IMG/VR virus record: IMGVR_UViG_3300034024_000012
Coordinates: 1-28,042 of that record
DNA from: a virus
Reading direction: 5' to 3' (one strand)
Length of the DNA: 28,042 nt
The notes beneath the pieces were generated by a model, which did no database searches, was not told the DNA's origin, and was given only the letters and a program-made list of their open reading frames with translations. Of this stretch, positions 12,590 to 21,214 are shown piece by piece; position 1 is the stretch's first letter; each line of letters begins with the position of its first letter. The position numbers and the translations under genes are program-made.

Positions 12590-13866
12590 GCACCTTCGCC
12601 CTCGACCTGTCCGTCCTGCGCCTGCTGACGGAGCGAAAAAAATACCTCAGATTCTCGAACGTGATTCCAGAGGGCACGATCAACAAAGAGTCCGCTGCCC
12701 TGGTCAAGCGTTTCGGGGAGTTCTTCAAACACACCGACGCCGAGCGCATCACCTTCGCGGAGTTCTGGCCCTTCCTTCGCACCCGCTACCCCAAGTGGTC
12801 CGAGAAAGACATCGCCTTCTGGCGGGCCCTTGTCGCACCCATCGACACCCCCAACCCGCTCGGGCTGGAGGAGCAGATCGTCACCAACCTGTTGGCCTCG
12901 GCCCTGGGCAACAAGGCCCTGGACTTCATCGAGCAGTGGAAGGCGGGCGGCGAGATAGAGCTGGGCGAGGCCCTGCGCACCGCGGTGGACCAGTACGAGG
13001 AGCAACTCAACCGCAAGGTCCGCACGCCCCTCGTGCAGCTTGGCTGGGACGAGATGCTGGAGGAGGAGACGAACGACGTGGGCCTGCACTGGCGCATCCG
13101 TGCGCTCCAGGAGTCCACCCGGTCCCTCCGCGGCGGGGATTTCGGCCTCATCGCGCTGCGCCCCGACAAGGGCAAGACCACCATCGCGGCCGGCGAGATT
13201 ACGTACTTCGCCCCGCAGCTCGCGGCCCTGCACGAGGAGTTCCGCCCCATCCTGTGGCTCAACAACGAGGGGCCGGGGCGCCGCATCATGGGCCGCATCC
13301 GGCAGGCCGCCCTCGGCGCCAGCATCAGCGACATCGTGGAGATGGGCGCCGCCGAGGCCCAGCGCCGCTACGTCGAGGCCATCGGCGGGCGCGAGGACAT
13401 CATCCGAGTGCTCGACATCCACGGCTTCAACTCGTATGAGGTGGAGGAAATCTTCCGCAAGCACAAGCCCGCGGTGGTGGTGTTCGACATGATCGACAAC
13501 ATCCAGTTCTCGGGCGGCGCCACCAACGGCGGCGAGCGCAACGACCAGATTCTGGAGGCCATGTACCAGTGGGCGCGGGTCCAGTGCGTCATCCATGACT
13601 TCGTCGGGCTGGCCACCAGCCAGATCAGCGCCGAAGGGGAGGGCGAGAAGTACCCCAAGCAGACGCAGCTCAAGGACAGCCGCACCGGCAAGCAAGGCGC
13701 CTGCGACTTCATTATCACGGGCGGCGTGGACAACGCGCTGCCCAACCAACGCTTCATCGGGTTCACCAAGAACAAGATCAAGCGACAGGGCGCGAAGTAT
13801 TCACCCAACGCGGTGTACTACTTCGACGCAGACCGGGCCCGGCTCGTCGAGCCAACCGAGGAATAA
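12586..13866 (+). CDS. DnaB-like replicative helicase
   Basis: Predicted 426 aa RecA-fold helicase that would unwind DNA 5'-3' at the fork as a hexamer. The Walker A variant RPDKGKTT has its Lys near residue 197, and Walker B is VVVFDMID with Asp near 301. Later motifs include LATSQISAEGEGEKYP and a C-terminal KNKIKRQG with Lys/Arg that could reach a neighbouring subunit's nucleotide. Residues 1-150 are an N-terminal helical domain. It is coupled to the upstream primase gene, which is presumably its partner. A DnaB/T7 gp4-type helicase call is firm. Confidence 0.9.
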   Translation: MSTFALDLSVLRLLTERKKYLRFSNVIPEGTINKESAALVKRFGEFFKHTDAERITFAEFWPFLRTRYPKWSEKDIAFWRALVAPIDTPNPLGLEEQIVTNLLASALGNKALDFIEQWKAGGEIELGEALRTAVDQYEEQLNRKVRTPLVQLGWDEMLEEETNDVGLHWRIRALQESTRSLRGGDFGLIALRPDKGKTTIAAGEITYFAPQLAALHEEFRPILWLNNEGPGRRIMGRIRQAALGASISDIVEMGAAEAQRRYVEAIGGREDIIRVLDIHGFNSYEVEEIFRKHKPAVVVFDMIDNIQFSGGATNGGERNDQILEAMYQWARVQCVIHDFVGLATSQISAEGEGEKYPKQTQLKDSRTGKQGACDFIITGGVDNALPNQRFIGFTKNKIKRQGAKYSPNAVYYFDADRARLVEPTEE

Positions 13867-13868
13867 CC

Positions 13869-13958
13869 ATGTCTGACCTTGAGTGGGCCGTACTGGCCCT
13901 ACTCGTCGTGGCGCTTTGCGTGTTCGTATGCAACGCGCCTCGACCGCCCTGCCAATGA
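13869..13958 (+). CDS. Tiny single-pass membrane protein
   Basis: A 29-residue ORF two bases after the helicase stop, with GAGGAATAACC before the ATG. It starts MSDLEWAVLALLVVALCV, continues with a short hydrophobic run and ends NAPRPPCQ, so nearly all of it would be one membrane helix. The TGA overlaps the ATG of the DNA polymerase (ATGA), so it may serve for coupling, for membrane anchoring or both. Too short for a family call. Confidence 0.55.
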   Translation: MSDLEWAVLALLVVALCVFVCNAPRPPCQ

Positions 13959-16354
13959 TCCTCACCAACACCTACGCGGTGGTGGACGTCGAGACAACAA
14001 CGACCCCGTACATGAAGCGCAAGGCCAGCCCGTTCTCTGACGAGAACTGGATCGTGGCCGCGGGCTGGAAGTTCGGGGGCGGTGAGGTCACCGGTGCCTA
14101 CTACGGAGAGGACAGGCAGGGCTACGCCGGCCTGCTGTCCATGCTGCTGGCTGGCGGCCCCAAGCTGCTGGCCACATTCAACGGCAAGTTCGACTTGCTG
14201 CACCTGCTGCGCAACGAGGCGGACTACGCCGCCTACCAGGAATGGGTCGCCGCTGGCGGCCTCGTGTGGGACGGCCAGCTCGCGGAGTACCTCCTCATGG
14301 GGATGCCGCAAGAGGCGCACATGCTCAGCCTCGACGAGGTCGCGCCCCGCTACGGCGGCAGCACCAAGATCGACGAGGTCAAGGCGCTGTGGGAGAAGGG
14401 CGTCAACACGCCCGACATCCCGCGCCAGCTCCTCATGGACTACCTGCTGGGCCGGGACGGTGAGGGTGGCGACATCCTCAACACCGAGGCCATCCTGCTG
14501 GGGCAGCTCAAGGCCGGCCGCGAACTCAAGATGATGAACCTGATGCGCCTCAATATGGGGGCGCTGCTGGCCAGCATCGAGATGGAGCGCAACGGGCTGT
14601 GGGTCAACAAGCCCCTGGGCCTGGAGCTGGCCGGCAAGCTGTCCACGGACATCGAGGCCATGCACCAGGAGATGGAGCAGTACATCCCCAAGCCGCTGCC
14701 CTTCGAGTTCAAGTGGAGCAGCCCCAAGCAACGCTCGGCGCTGATCTTCGGCGGCGACGTGAAGTACGTGGACAAGGAGCCCGTGCTCGACGAGGCCGGC
14801 GAGCAGGCGTATGTGCTCAAGGAGGAGGAGCATTGGGTCCTTACAGACGGCAGCACTACGCCTCTGATGCCTGGGCCCGACCCCGGCCAACTGGCCCCGC
14901 TCCCCGGCTACGCGGTGTACAGCGGCGGCCAGAAAAAGGGCCAGTACAAAACCAAGAAGGTCAAGGTCCCCGACCTGACCAAGCCGAAGATTCGCAACGC
15001 CGACTTCTACTACCGCTTCAAGGGCTACACCAAGGGCCGCAAGGAGTGGGAAGGCGAGACGCCCGGCGTCTACAGCACCAAGGCCGACATCATCGAGGAG
15101 CTGGCGCTGACCAGCGGCATCCCGTTCCTGGAAACCTACGGCAAGCTGTCCGCGGCCACCAAGGACCTGGGCACGTACTACCAGATGCCGGACGACAAGA
15201 ACCCCGGCGAGTTCAAGGGGATGCTCACGCTCGTGGGGCCGGACGGCATCGTCCACCACAGCATCAACCACACCAGCACGGTGACGGGCCGGCTGTCGCA
15301 CAGCAACCCCAACAGCGGCAACCTGCCCAAGCACTCGACCTCTGAGGTCAAGCGCATGTTCGGCTCGCGCTGGGGCGCAGAGGGCAGCGTCACCGGCAGC
15401 GACTTCAAGACGCTGGAGATTTACGCCCAGGCCATGCTCACCAAGGACAAGCAGCTCGTCGCTGACCTGTCGGCGGGCCTGGACATGCACTGCGCCCGCC
15501 TGTCCACCGTCGAGGGCAAGCCCTACGACGAGGTGCTGCTGCTGTCCAAGGGCGACAAGAAGCGGGGCATCGAGCCTGTGCCCGAGTGGGACGTGAAGCG
15601 CACCGACATCAAGGTGTTCTCCTTCCAGCGGGCCTATGGTGCCGGGGCCAAGAAGATCGCCGGGTTCCTCAAGCGCCCGGTCGAGCTGGTCCAGGAGTGG
15701 ATCGACGCCGACGAGAAACGCTACCCCGAGATTGCCCTGTGGAACGAGAAGGTTGTCGCCGTGGTGGACCGCAGCAAGCGGGCCACGCAGACCTTCGTGA
15801 CGCACCCCATCGTGAGGGTCAACGTGCAGCTTCACCGCGGCACCTACAAGACCTTCGACGGCAAGCGGTACACGTTCACCGAGTCCACCACGCCGGAGTG
15901 GCTGGCCAAGCGGGGCACCTTGCAGTCCTTCTCTCCCACCGAGATGAAGAACTACATGGTCCAGGGCCTCGGCGGCGAGTTCATGAAGGCGGCGATGTGG
16001 CTGGCCGTGCGGGCGTTCTACACGTACCGCAACTTCGGGGGCAAGGCGCTGCTGGTCAACACCGTGCACGACGCGCTCTACAACGACAGCCACCACAGCG
16101 TCACCCGCAAGGCCGCGGTGCTGATGCACGCCTCGATGCTGGCCGCCAGCGACCTCATCGAGTACCTATTTGGGACCCCGGTGCCGGTGCCAGTCCCTAC
16201 CGACACCGGCTACGGGCCGTCGATGTACGAGGAGAACTCGTTCGACAACCCCGCCGCGTTCGACACATCGGCCAACCTCACCCGCACTTGGCTGCGGAAG
16301 CAATTCATGGCGGGCTACGTGCCCACCTACCTCAAGGAAACAGATGGCAATTGA
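13955..16354 (+). CDS. Family A (T7-type) DNA polymerase with 3'-5' exonuclease domain
   Basis: Predicted 799 aa. The ATG at 13955 is chosen because it overlaps the tiny upstream ORF and puts the exonuclease motif near the N-terminus. Proofreading domain: AVVDVETTTTP (Asp 11, Glu 13) and FNGKFDLLHLL near residue 76. Polymerase motifs: A is GSDFKTLEIYAQ (Asp near 483), B is KVFSFQRAYGAG (near 553) and C is NTVHDALYND (His 705, Asp 706). It copies the genome with the helicase and primase encoded just upstream. Motif C ends in HDA where Pol I family members more often have HDE. Residues about 270-370 look like an insertion relative to T7 polymerase. Confidence 0.93.
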   Translation: MILTNTYAVVDVETTTTPYMKRKASPFSDENWIVAAGWKFGGGEVTGAYYGEDRQGYAGLLSMLLAGGPKLLATFNGKFDLLHLLRNEADYAAYQEWVAAGGLVWDGQLAEYLLMGMPQEAHMLSLDEVAPRYGGSTKIDEVKALWEKGVNTPDIPRQLLMDYLLGRDGEGGDILNTEAILLGQLKAGRELKMMNLMRLNMGALLASIEMERNGLWVNKPLGLELAGKLSTDIEAMHQEMEQYIPKPLPFEFKWSSPKQRSALIFGGDVKYVDKEPVLDEAGEQAYVLKEEEHWVLTDGSTTPLMPGPDPGQLAPLPGYAVYSGGQKKGQYKTKKVKVPDLTKPKIRNADFYYRFKGYTKGRKEWEGETPGVYSTKADIIEELALTSGIPFLETYGKLSAATKDLGTYYQMPDDKNPGEFKGMLTLVGPDGIVHHSINHTSTVTGRLSHSNPNSGNLPKHSTSEVKRMFGSRWGAEGSVTGSDFKTLEIYAQAMLTKDKQLVADLSAGLDMHCARLSTVEGKPYDEVLLLSKGDKKRGIEPVPEWDVKRTDIKVFSFQRAYGAGAKKIAGFLKRPVELVQEWIDADEKRYPEIALWNEKVVAVVDRSKRATQTFVTHPIVRVNVQLHRGTYKTFDGKRYTFTESTTPEWLAKRGTLQSFSPTEMKNYMVQGLGGEFMKAAMWLAVRAFYTYRNFGGKALLVNTVHDALYNDSHHSVTRKAAVLMHASMLAASDLIEYLFGTPVPVPVPTDTGYGPSMYEENSFDNPAAFDTSANLTRTWLRKQFMAGYVPTYLKETDGN

Positions 16355-17291
16355 CCTCAAGAAAATTCGTGCTGACGTAGCCGAGCAAGCCCCCGACCTG
16401 ACCAACCCCAACGCCGGTGGCGGGGGCGACTTCGCTCCCCCGGCCGAGGGCCTCACCCGGACCCGCCTCGTGGGCTACGTCGAGGTGGGTGTGCACACCA
16501 CCAAGAGCATCCACGGCGCCAAGACCAAGCCGCGTAGCTGGCAGTTCTTCGAGCTGAGTGGCCCCAAGCACGAACCCAAGGTCCTGGACAACGGGGACAA
16601 GTTGCCGTTCCGCATCCGCACCAAGGAAATCGTCGGCACGCACGTCAAGAACGGCTACATCAAGCTGTTCAACCAGCTCAATCACGACGGCACCGCCAAG
16701 AACTTCGTGGACCTGTTGATGGACTATGCGTGGCTCGCCAAGGTCAGCCACTACAAGTTCAAGCGGGCCGACGGCAAGGAAGGCGTCGTCGCCCAGCTCA
16801 AGACCAATCAGGTCTACAGCTTCTCGCCGGTGACCTTCGAGGACCCGGCCACCGGCGACATGCGTACCGTTGCCGTGCCCCCAGCCCTGAGCGCCCCGAT
16901 GCTGTTCCTGTGGGACTCGCCGGACCTGGACCAGTGGGACAGCATCAAGATCGACGGCGCCCGCGACGACGGCTCCAGCAAGAACTACATCCAGGACGAG
17001 ATTCGCAAGGCCGAGAACTTCGTCGGCTCGCCCATCTACCAACTGCTGATCGAGTCCGGCCGCAAGGACGAGGCCATCCCGCTGGCCGCGGATGCCCCGC
17101 AGGACGAGGACGCCCCGGCGCCGCCGGGCGGCGAGGACAAGCCCGAGGCCAGCAGCCTGACCGAACCGGCTGCCAAGCCTGTGGCCAAGCCGGCCGCCAA
17201 GAAGGCACCTGCCAAGGCCGTGGCTGCACCGAAGCCGGAACCCGAGCCTCTGCCCCCGGTGGACGACAGCGACCCGCTGGCGGGCGTCTAA
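16344..17291 (+). CDS. Putative single-stranded DNA-binding protein
   Basis: Predicted 315 aa, overlapping the polymerase end by 11 bases. Residues about 35-250 look like a large beta/OB-type core (LVGYVEVGVHTTKSIHGAK, RSWQFFELSG, LPFRIRTKEIVGTH, GYIKLFNQLN). The C-terminal 70 residues are an Ala/Pro/Lys-rich linker ending in an acidic DDSDPLAGV tip. A core, a flexible linker and an acidic tail is the usual layout of phage SSBs such as T7 gp2.5, which recruit the polymerase through the tail, although this tail lacks the final Phe. Position beside the polymerase supports the call. Fold not verified. Confidence 0.6.
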   Translation: MAIDLKKIRADVAEQAPDLTNPNAGGGGDFAPPAEGLTRTRLVGYVEVGVHTTKSIHGAKTKPRSWQFFELSGPKHEPKVLDNGDKLPFRIRTKEIVGTHVKNGYIKLFNQLNHDGTAKNFVDLLMDYAWLAKVSHYKFKRADGKEGVVAQLKTNQVYSFSPVTFEDPATGDMRTVAVPPALSAPMLFLWDSPDLDQWDSIKIDGARDDGSSKNYIQDEIRKAENFVGSPIYQLLIESGRKDEAIPLAADAPQDEDAPAPPGGEDKPEASSLTEPAAKPVAKPAAKKAPAKAVAAPKPEPEPLPPVDDSDPLAGV

Positions 17292-17305
17292 CTGGCCCCG
17301 GCTCT

Positions 17306-17890
17306 ATGAAAGTGCTCGTAGCCTGCGAGTACAGCGGCGCCGTGCGCGATGCCTTCCTGGCACGCGGCCACGACGCCATGAGCTGCGACCTCCTGCCCAC
17401 CGATGTGCCCGGTCCGCACTATCAGGGGGATGTGTTCGATGTGATCGACCGGGGGTGGGACCTGATGATCGGCCACCCGCCCTGCACGTACCTGGCCCGG
17501 TCGAGTATGCGGTGGCTCAAGGACCAGCCGCCCCTCAAGTCCGGCAAGCCGGTGGGCGCCGAGCGGCGGGCCCTGCTGGCCGAGGCCATCGAGTTCTTCA
17601 CGGCCCTGTGGAACGCCAAGATCGAGCGGATCGCACTGGAGAACCCGCGCTCGTTCCTGCTGCCCTACAAGGCCACGCAGTATGTCCAGCCGTGGCAGTT
17701 CGGGCACGGCGAGGTGAAGGAGACGGGCCTACACCTCAAGAACCTCCCGCCGCTCGTGCCCACAGACATCGTGCCTGGCCGCAAGCCGGTGGTGCACATG
17801 GCCTCACCGGGACCGAACCGCTGGAAGGAACGCAGCCGCACGTACACCGGCATCGCCAACGCGATGGCCGAGCAGTGGGGTGCTGCATGA
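17306..17890 (+). CDS. Cytosine-C5-methyltransferase-like protein, probably minimal or degenerate
   Basis: Predicted 194 aa. The opening MKVLVACEYSGAVRDAFLARGHDA is like motif I of C5-methyltransferases, then CDLLPT, and DLMIGHPPCTYLARS resembles motif IV with the Pro-Cys pair (Cys 60). RIALENPRSF resembles motif VI, with ENP in place of ENV. The usual target-recognition region and C-terminal motifs IX and X are absent; the whole protein is about half the typical length. Similar short proteins are frequent in phages and often annotated as methyltransferases. It could modify DNA or another substrate, or be a non-methylating relative. Lies between the SSB-like gene and the exonuclease. Confidence 0.6.
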   Translation: MKVLVACEYSGAVRDAFLARGHDAMSCDLLPTDVPGPHYQGDVFDVIDRGWDLMIGHPPCTYLARSSMRWLKDQPPLKSGKPVGAERRALLAEAIEFFTALWNAKIERIALENPRSFLLPYKATQYVQPWQFGHGEVKETGLHLKNLPPLVPTDIVPGRKPVVHMASPGPNRWKERSRTYTGIANAMAEQWGAA

Positions 17891-18816
17891 GCCTGGACCT
17901 TGAGGCACTGGCCGCCAAGGCCAAGGCCCTGGGTGAGGCGGCCCTGTTGCCGGTGCTTGAAACCACCGAGCTGCATGTGGACGGGGACTACGCGGCGTAC
18001 TACTTCTCGGGCAACGACGAGACGCCCTTTGGGGATGGCCGGGCCAACATGGTCCGCACCCTCAAGGCCGTCCGCCGCATCGCCGGGGCAGGGGGCCGTG
18101 CCGTCATCCACCTCACCGCGGGCGGCAGCGACAAGGGTGGGCGCTACAAGATCGCCACCGTCAAGCCGTACCAGGAGCACCGCGAGGGCAAGACCAAGCC
18201 CAAGAACTGGTCCGCCATGCGCGAGTGGTTGGAGGCCGGCACCGTCGAGGGCTTCACCACCAAGGTGTGGACCGACCGCGAGGCCGACGACGGCTGCGCC
18301 GCGGCAGCGCGGTACGCCTTCCAGTCCGGCCACCGGCCGGCGCTGTACAGCCGCGACAAGGACTTCCGCATGATCCCCGGCCGCCACATCTCGTGGACCA
18401 CGCTGGGCATCACCGAGGTGGACCCCACCGCCTACGCCGTGACCGACGAGGAGGGCCTGATCTACGGGCAGAAGTGGTTCTGGATGCAGATGCTGATGGG
18501 TGACCCCACAGACAACATCCCGGGCCTGCCCGGCCAGCCCGCCAAGGAGCCCGGCAAGTTCAAGAACTGCGGCGAGGTCTGTGCCCTGCACTGGCTGTCC
18601 CTGGCCGAGCGCAGCGAGCAAGCGTTCCCCGTGGTCCGCTCGCTGTACCAGAAGTTCTACGCCCAGGCGTGGGCCCCGGCGTTCGCTGAGCAAGCGGCGC
18701 TGCTGTGGCTGCGCACCGACAACAAGGCCAGCCCCGCGGACTTCATGCGGGCCATCCCCGCCGTCAGCCCCGAGCTGGAGCAGGCGGCCCGGCTGCTGGA
18801 ACGGCGGGTCGCATGA
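17887..18816 (+). CDS. 5'-3' exonuclease (FEN/T7 gp6-like)
   Basis: Predicted 309 aa, coupled to the upstream gene by ATGA. The metal-binding motifs of the FEN-type nuclease fold are present in order: ELHVDGDYAAYYF (Asp 32 and 34), DREADDGCAAAARY (Glu 132, Asp 134 and 135), LYSRDKDFRMIPG (Asp 157 and 159) and MGDPTDNIPGLPG (Asp 206 and 209). In T7-like phages this enzyme removes RNA primers and degrades host DNA to feed replication. It stands next to other DNA-processing nucleases. High confidence. Confidence 0.9.
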   Translation: MSLDLEALAAKAKALGEAALLPVLETTELHVDGDYAAYYFSGNDETPFGDGRANMVRTLKAVRRIAGAGGRAVIHLTAGGSDKGGRYKIATVKPYQEHREGKTKPKNWSAMREWLEAGTVEGFTTKVWTDREADDGCAAAARYAFQSGHRPALYSRDKDFRMIPGRHISWTTLGITEVDPTAYAVTDEEGLIYGQKWFWMQMLMGDPTDNIPGLPGQPAKEPGKFKNCGEVCALHWLSLAERSEQAFPVVRSLYQKFYAQAWAPAFAEQAALLWLRTDNKASPADFMRAIPAVSPELEQAARLLERRVA

Positions 18817-18959
18817 GCGCACCGCTGATCGCCCTCGTGGGCCTGATCTACCTCGGCGTGGTGGTCACAGAGGCGCTGCGTGGCAACGCGGGGTGGGCGG
18901 TCGCCTACTTCGGGTACGCCATCGCCAACGTCGGCTGGATCATGGCGTTGCCCAAGTGA
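18813..18959 (+). CDS. Tiny two-pass membrane protein
   Basis: Predicted 48 aa. It has two hydrophobic segments, LIALVGLIYLGVVVTEAL (residues about 5-22) and GWAVAYFGYAIANVGWIMAL (about 27-46), joined by RGN. It sits between exonuclease and endonuclease with 4-base overlaps on both sides, an odd place for a membrane protein. It could place replication at the membrane, but nothing proves this. Confidence 0.6.
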   Translation: MSAPLIALVGLIYLGVVVTEALRGNAGWAVAYFGYAIANVGWIMALPK

Positions 18960-19336
18960 GGCTCACGCTCAGCCAACTGCGCCTGTGGCGTGTCCAGGAG
19001 CTGGGCATCCAGGGCGGCCGCTGTGCCCTGTGCGGCCAGCCGCTCGACATCACAGAGGCAGTGGCGGACCACAACCACACCACCGGGGAACTGCGGGGCG
19101 TGATCCATCGCTCGTGCAACTCGCTTCTCGGCGTGCTGGAAAACAACCGCGTCCGCTACGGCATGAAGAACGAGGTGCACTTCGCCAAGTTCCTGCACGG
19201 CGTCCTGCCGTACACGATGAAGAAGCGCCCCGACGACACGCCCCTGTACCCGACCCACCGGACGGCGGATCAGAAGCGAATCCTGCGTAACACCCGCGCC
19301 AAGCGGGCACGCGCAGCTATCAAAAAAGGAGCCTGA
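18956..19336 (+). CDS. Endonuclease VII-like Holliday-junction resolvase
   Basis: Predicted 126 aa from the GTG that overlaps the previous stop. The endonuclease VII signature is clear: RCALCGQPL (Cys 23 and 26), VADHNHTTGELRGVIHRSCN (Asp 38, His 39, Asn 40, His 41, Cys 54) and NSLLGVLENN. Four Cys/His-rich positions bind zinc and the DHNH centre cuts branched DNA. It resolves recombination junctions and cleans up concatemers before packaging, the role of T7 gp3. The C-terminus is basic (RAKRARAAIKKGA). Confidence 0.9.
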   Translation: MRLTLSQLRLWRVQELGIQGGRCALCGQPLDITEAVADHNHTTGELRGVIHRSCNSLLGVLENNRVRYGMKNEVHFAKFLHGVLPYTMKKRPDDTPLYPTHRTADQKRILRNTRAKRARAAIKKGA

Positions 19337-19635
19337 TGGCCTACCTAAACAAACTGCGGGCGGTCATCCCCGGCGCCACGCCAAGCCGCCCTCCCAACGA
19401 GGACGAGCTGCGGGGCTCCGGCCGCTCGACGGCGTTGGCCTTGATGCACCTCGCCGCCGCAATCCGGGCGCCTGGAGTCGCCATCCACATCCGCGACCAC
19501 CACGAGGGCCGCAACTCAGAGGCATACCTGATGGGCCTGATGCAGAGATACGCCGAGTTGATGGAGTTACAGCATCTCCAGTTCGACCCGAGGCGACATA
19601 CCGTGACGTTCACCGGCCTGGAGTGGGTCGGCTGA
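19336..19635 (+). CDS. Small protein, unknown function
   Basis: Predicted 99 aa. A strong AAAAAAGGAG lies just upstream of the ATG, which overlaps the nuclease stop. The sequence (STALALMHLAAAIR, then GVAIHIRDHHEGRNSEAYLM and RRHTVTFTGLEWV) suggests a mixed alpha/beta fold with several His residues. No family recognised. Position among DNA-processing genes suggests a related role only by association. Confidence 0.65.
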   Translation: MAYLNKLRAVIPGATPSRPPNEDELRGSGRSTALALMHLAAAIRAPGVAIHIRDHHEGRNSEAYLMGLMQRYAELMELQHLQFDPRRHTVTFTGLEWVG

Positions 19636-20471
19636 TGGGCGCCCGCAAGTACCCCTCGCCAGCGCGTAGCGCCAGCCAGCCCGTCAACGGGCAAGCCAAG
19701 GTCCTGATCCTGGACATCGAGACGGCGCCCATCCTGGGCAACGTCTGGTCCATCTGGCAGCAGAACGTCGGCCTCAACCAGATCGAGCGCGACTGGTACA
19801 TCCTGTCCTTCGGCGCCAAGTGGCTGGGGCAGGACAAGGTCATCTACTACGACCAGTCCCGCGCCGCTGAAATCGAGGACGACACCGTCCTGCTGGGCAA
19901 GCTGTGGAAGCTGCTGGACGAGGCGGACATCATGGTCGCCCACAACGGCAAGCAGTTCGACGCCAAGAAGATCAACGCCCGGTTCATCCTGGCCGGCATG
20001 TCCCCGCCGTCACCGTACAAGGTGGTGGACACGCTGCTGATCGCCAAGGCGCAGTTCAAGTTCACCAGCAACAAGCTGGAGTACCTCGCTGACAAGCTCA
20101 ACACCAAGTACAAGAAGCTCTCGCACGCCAAGTACCCGGGGTTCTCCCTGTGGAAGGGCGTCATGGCCGGCGACAAGGCCGCCTGGGCCGAGATGCGGAC
20201 GTACAACGAGCACGACGTACTGAGCCTGGAGGAGCTGTACCTCATCCTGCGCCCGTGGGACCGCAAGCACCCCAACGTCGATGTCTACGACGACACGCAC
20301 GAGGGCACCGCCTGCCCCGTGTGCGGCAGCCACCACCTCCAGAAGCGCGGGTGGCACACCACCAACGTGGGCAAGTACCAACGCTACGCCTGCAACGGCT
20401 GTGGCGCCTGGAGCCACGCACGCACCCCCGTCAACACCAAAGGCAAGCGCCGAGGATTACTCGCAACATGA
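19635..20471 (+). CDS. RNase H-fold 3'-5' exonuclease with C-terminal zinc ribbon
   Basis: Predicted 278 aa. The DEDD-type motifs are in order: VLILDIETAP (Asp 27, Glu 29), IMVAHNGKQFDAKK (Asp 109) and TYNEHDVLSLEELY (His 193, Asp 194), the pattern of DnaQ/YprB-type exonucleases. Residues about 225-260 add a Cys4 zinc ribbon (CPVCGSH, then CNGCGAW), probably for nucleic-acid binding. This is a second 3'-5' exonuclease beside the proofreading domain of the polymerase. Phage homologues are often labelled putative exonuclease; the substrate is not established. Coupled on both sides by short overlaps. Confidence 0.8.
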   Translation: MGARKYPSPARSASQPVNGQAKVLILDIETAPILGNVWSIWQQNVGLNQIERDWYILSFGAKWLGQDKVIYYDQSRAAEIEDDTVLLGKLWKLLDEADIMVAHNGKQFDAKKINARFILAGMSPPSPYKVVDTLLIAKAQFKFTSNKLEYLADKLNTKYKKLSHAKYPGFSLWKGVMAGDKAAWAEMRTYNEHDVLSLEELYLILRPWDRKHPNVDVYDDTHEGTACPVCGSHHLQKRGWHTTNVGKYQRYACNGCGAWSHARTPVNTKGKRRGLLAT

Positions 20472-21214
20472 TGATCGAAGTAGGCAAGACCTATTACACC
20501 CGCGACAACCTCGTGGTCACCATCCGGGAGGTGCGGGCCGGGCCTTACTACCCGTTCCTTGGCACCATTGACGGGATCGAGCGGTCATGGACGGCTGACG
20601 GGGTACACACCCGGGGCGAGGACAACGAGTTCGACCTCGTGGCCGAAGTTCCCAGCTACCCCACCGGCGTAGTGCCTCGCCCCGGCCCGGCCGGCAGGTT
20701 CCCCACGCCACCCGCACCGGCGCCGCTGCCGGGCGTGCTGGTCACCGAGGTGCGCCGCTCGCTGGACGACGCGACGCCGGAGGAGTGGCACGCTGCGAAC
20801 GCTGGCTACGCCGCCTCCATCGGCGCGGCTACCCAGGCCACCGAGGCCGCGGGCGTCCGCGCCTTCGGCACCGGCGCCACCCGCTCGGCGGACGCCGGAC
20901 GCTACGACCCCGAGGGGTTCCTGTCGCCCATCGCGCTGGAGCGGTACGCGCTGTATATGGCCAAGCAGCAGGTGCTGGCCGACGGCAGCGTCCGCGAGTC
21001 CGACAACTGGCAGCGGGGCATCCCCGGTGCCGTGTACATGAAGGGCCTGTGGCGGCACATGCTGCACCTGTGGACCCGCGAGCGCGGCTACCCGGTGCAG
21101 GACCCCAAGGCCGCGGCCGACGCCGAGGAGGACCTGTGCGCCCTGCTGTTCGGCGTCCAGGGCCTGCTGCACGAGAAGGTCAAGGCCCGGCTGGCCGCGG
21201 AGAACCGTGCCTGA
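20468..21214 (+). CDS. dATP/dGTP diphosphohydrolase-like (DUF5664/MazG-type) protein
   Basis: Predicted 248 aa. Residues about 1-60 are a small beta module (MMIEVGKTYYTRDNLVVTIR, then FLGTIDG) seen in front of several phage domains. A Pro-rich linker follows at about 70-95. Residues about 135-248 resemble the dATP/dGTP diphosphohydrolase N-terminal family: GRYDPEGFLSPIALERYA, then SDNWQRGIP, YMKGLWRHMLHLW and EEDLCALLFGVQGLLHE. The conserved NW and RH pairs and the acidic helix are where this MazG-like all-helical family binds metal and nucleotide. It probably hydrolyses purine dNTPs to adjust the pool during replication. Enzyme specificity is not determined. Confidence 0.65.
   Translation: MMIEVGKTYYTRDNLVVTIREVRAGPYYPFLGTIDGIERSWTADGVHTRGEDNEFDLVAEVPSYPTGVVPRPGPAGRFPTPPAPAPLPGVLVTEVRRSLDDATPEEWHAANAGYAASIGAATQATEAAGVRAFGTGATRSADAGRYDPEGFLSPIALERYALYMAKQQVLADGSVRESDNWQRGIPGAVYMKGLWRHMLHLWTRERGYPVQDPKAAADAEEDLCALLFGVQGLLHEKVKARLAAENRA

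Noticed and set aside
11454-13439. Long + strand open frame (661 codons) overlapping primase and helicase
   Set aside because: Arg/Pro/Ser-rich shadow frame; primase and helicase motifs lie in other frames.
13778-16129. Long antisense open frame (783 codons) opposite the DNA polymerase
   Set aside because: GC-rich genes with strong third-position bias leave the opposite strand open; the sense strand carries clear polymerase motifs and the antisense protein has none.
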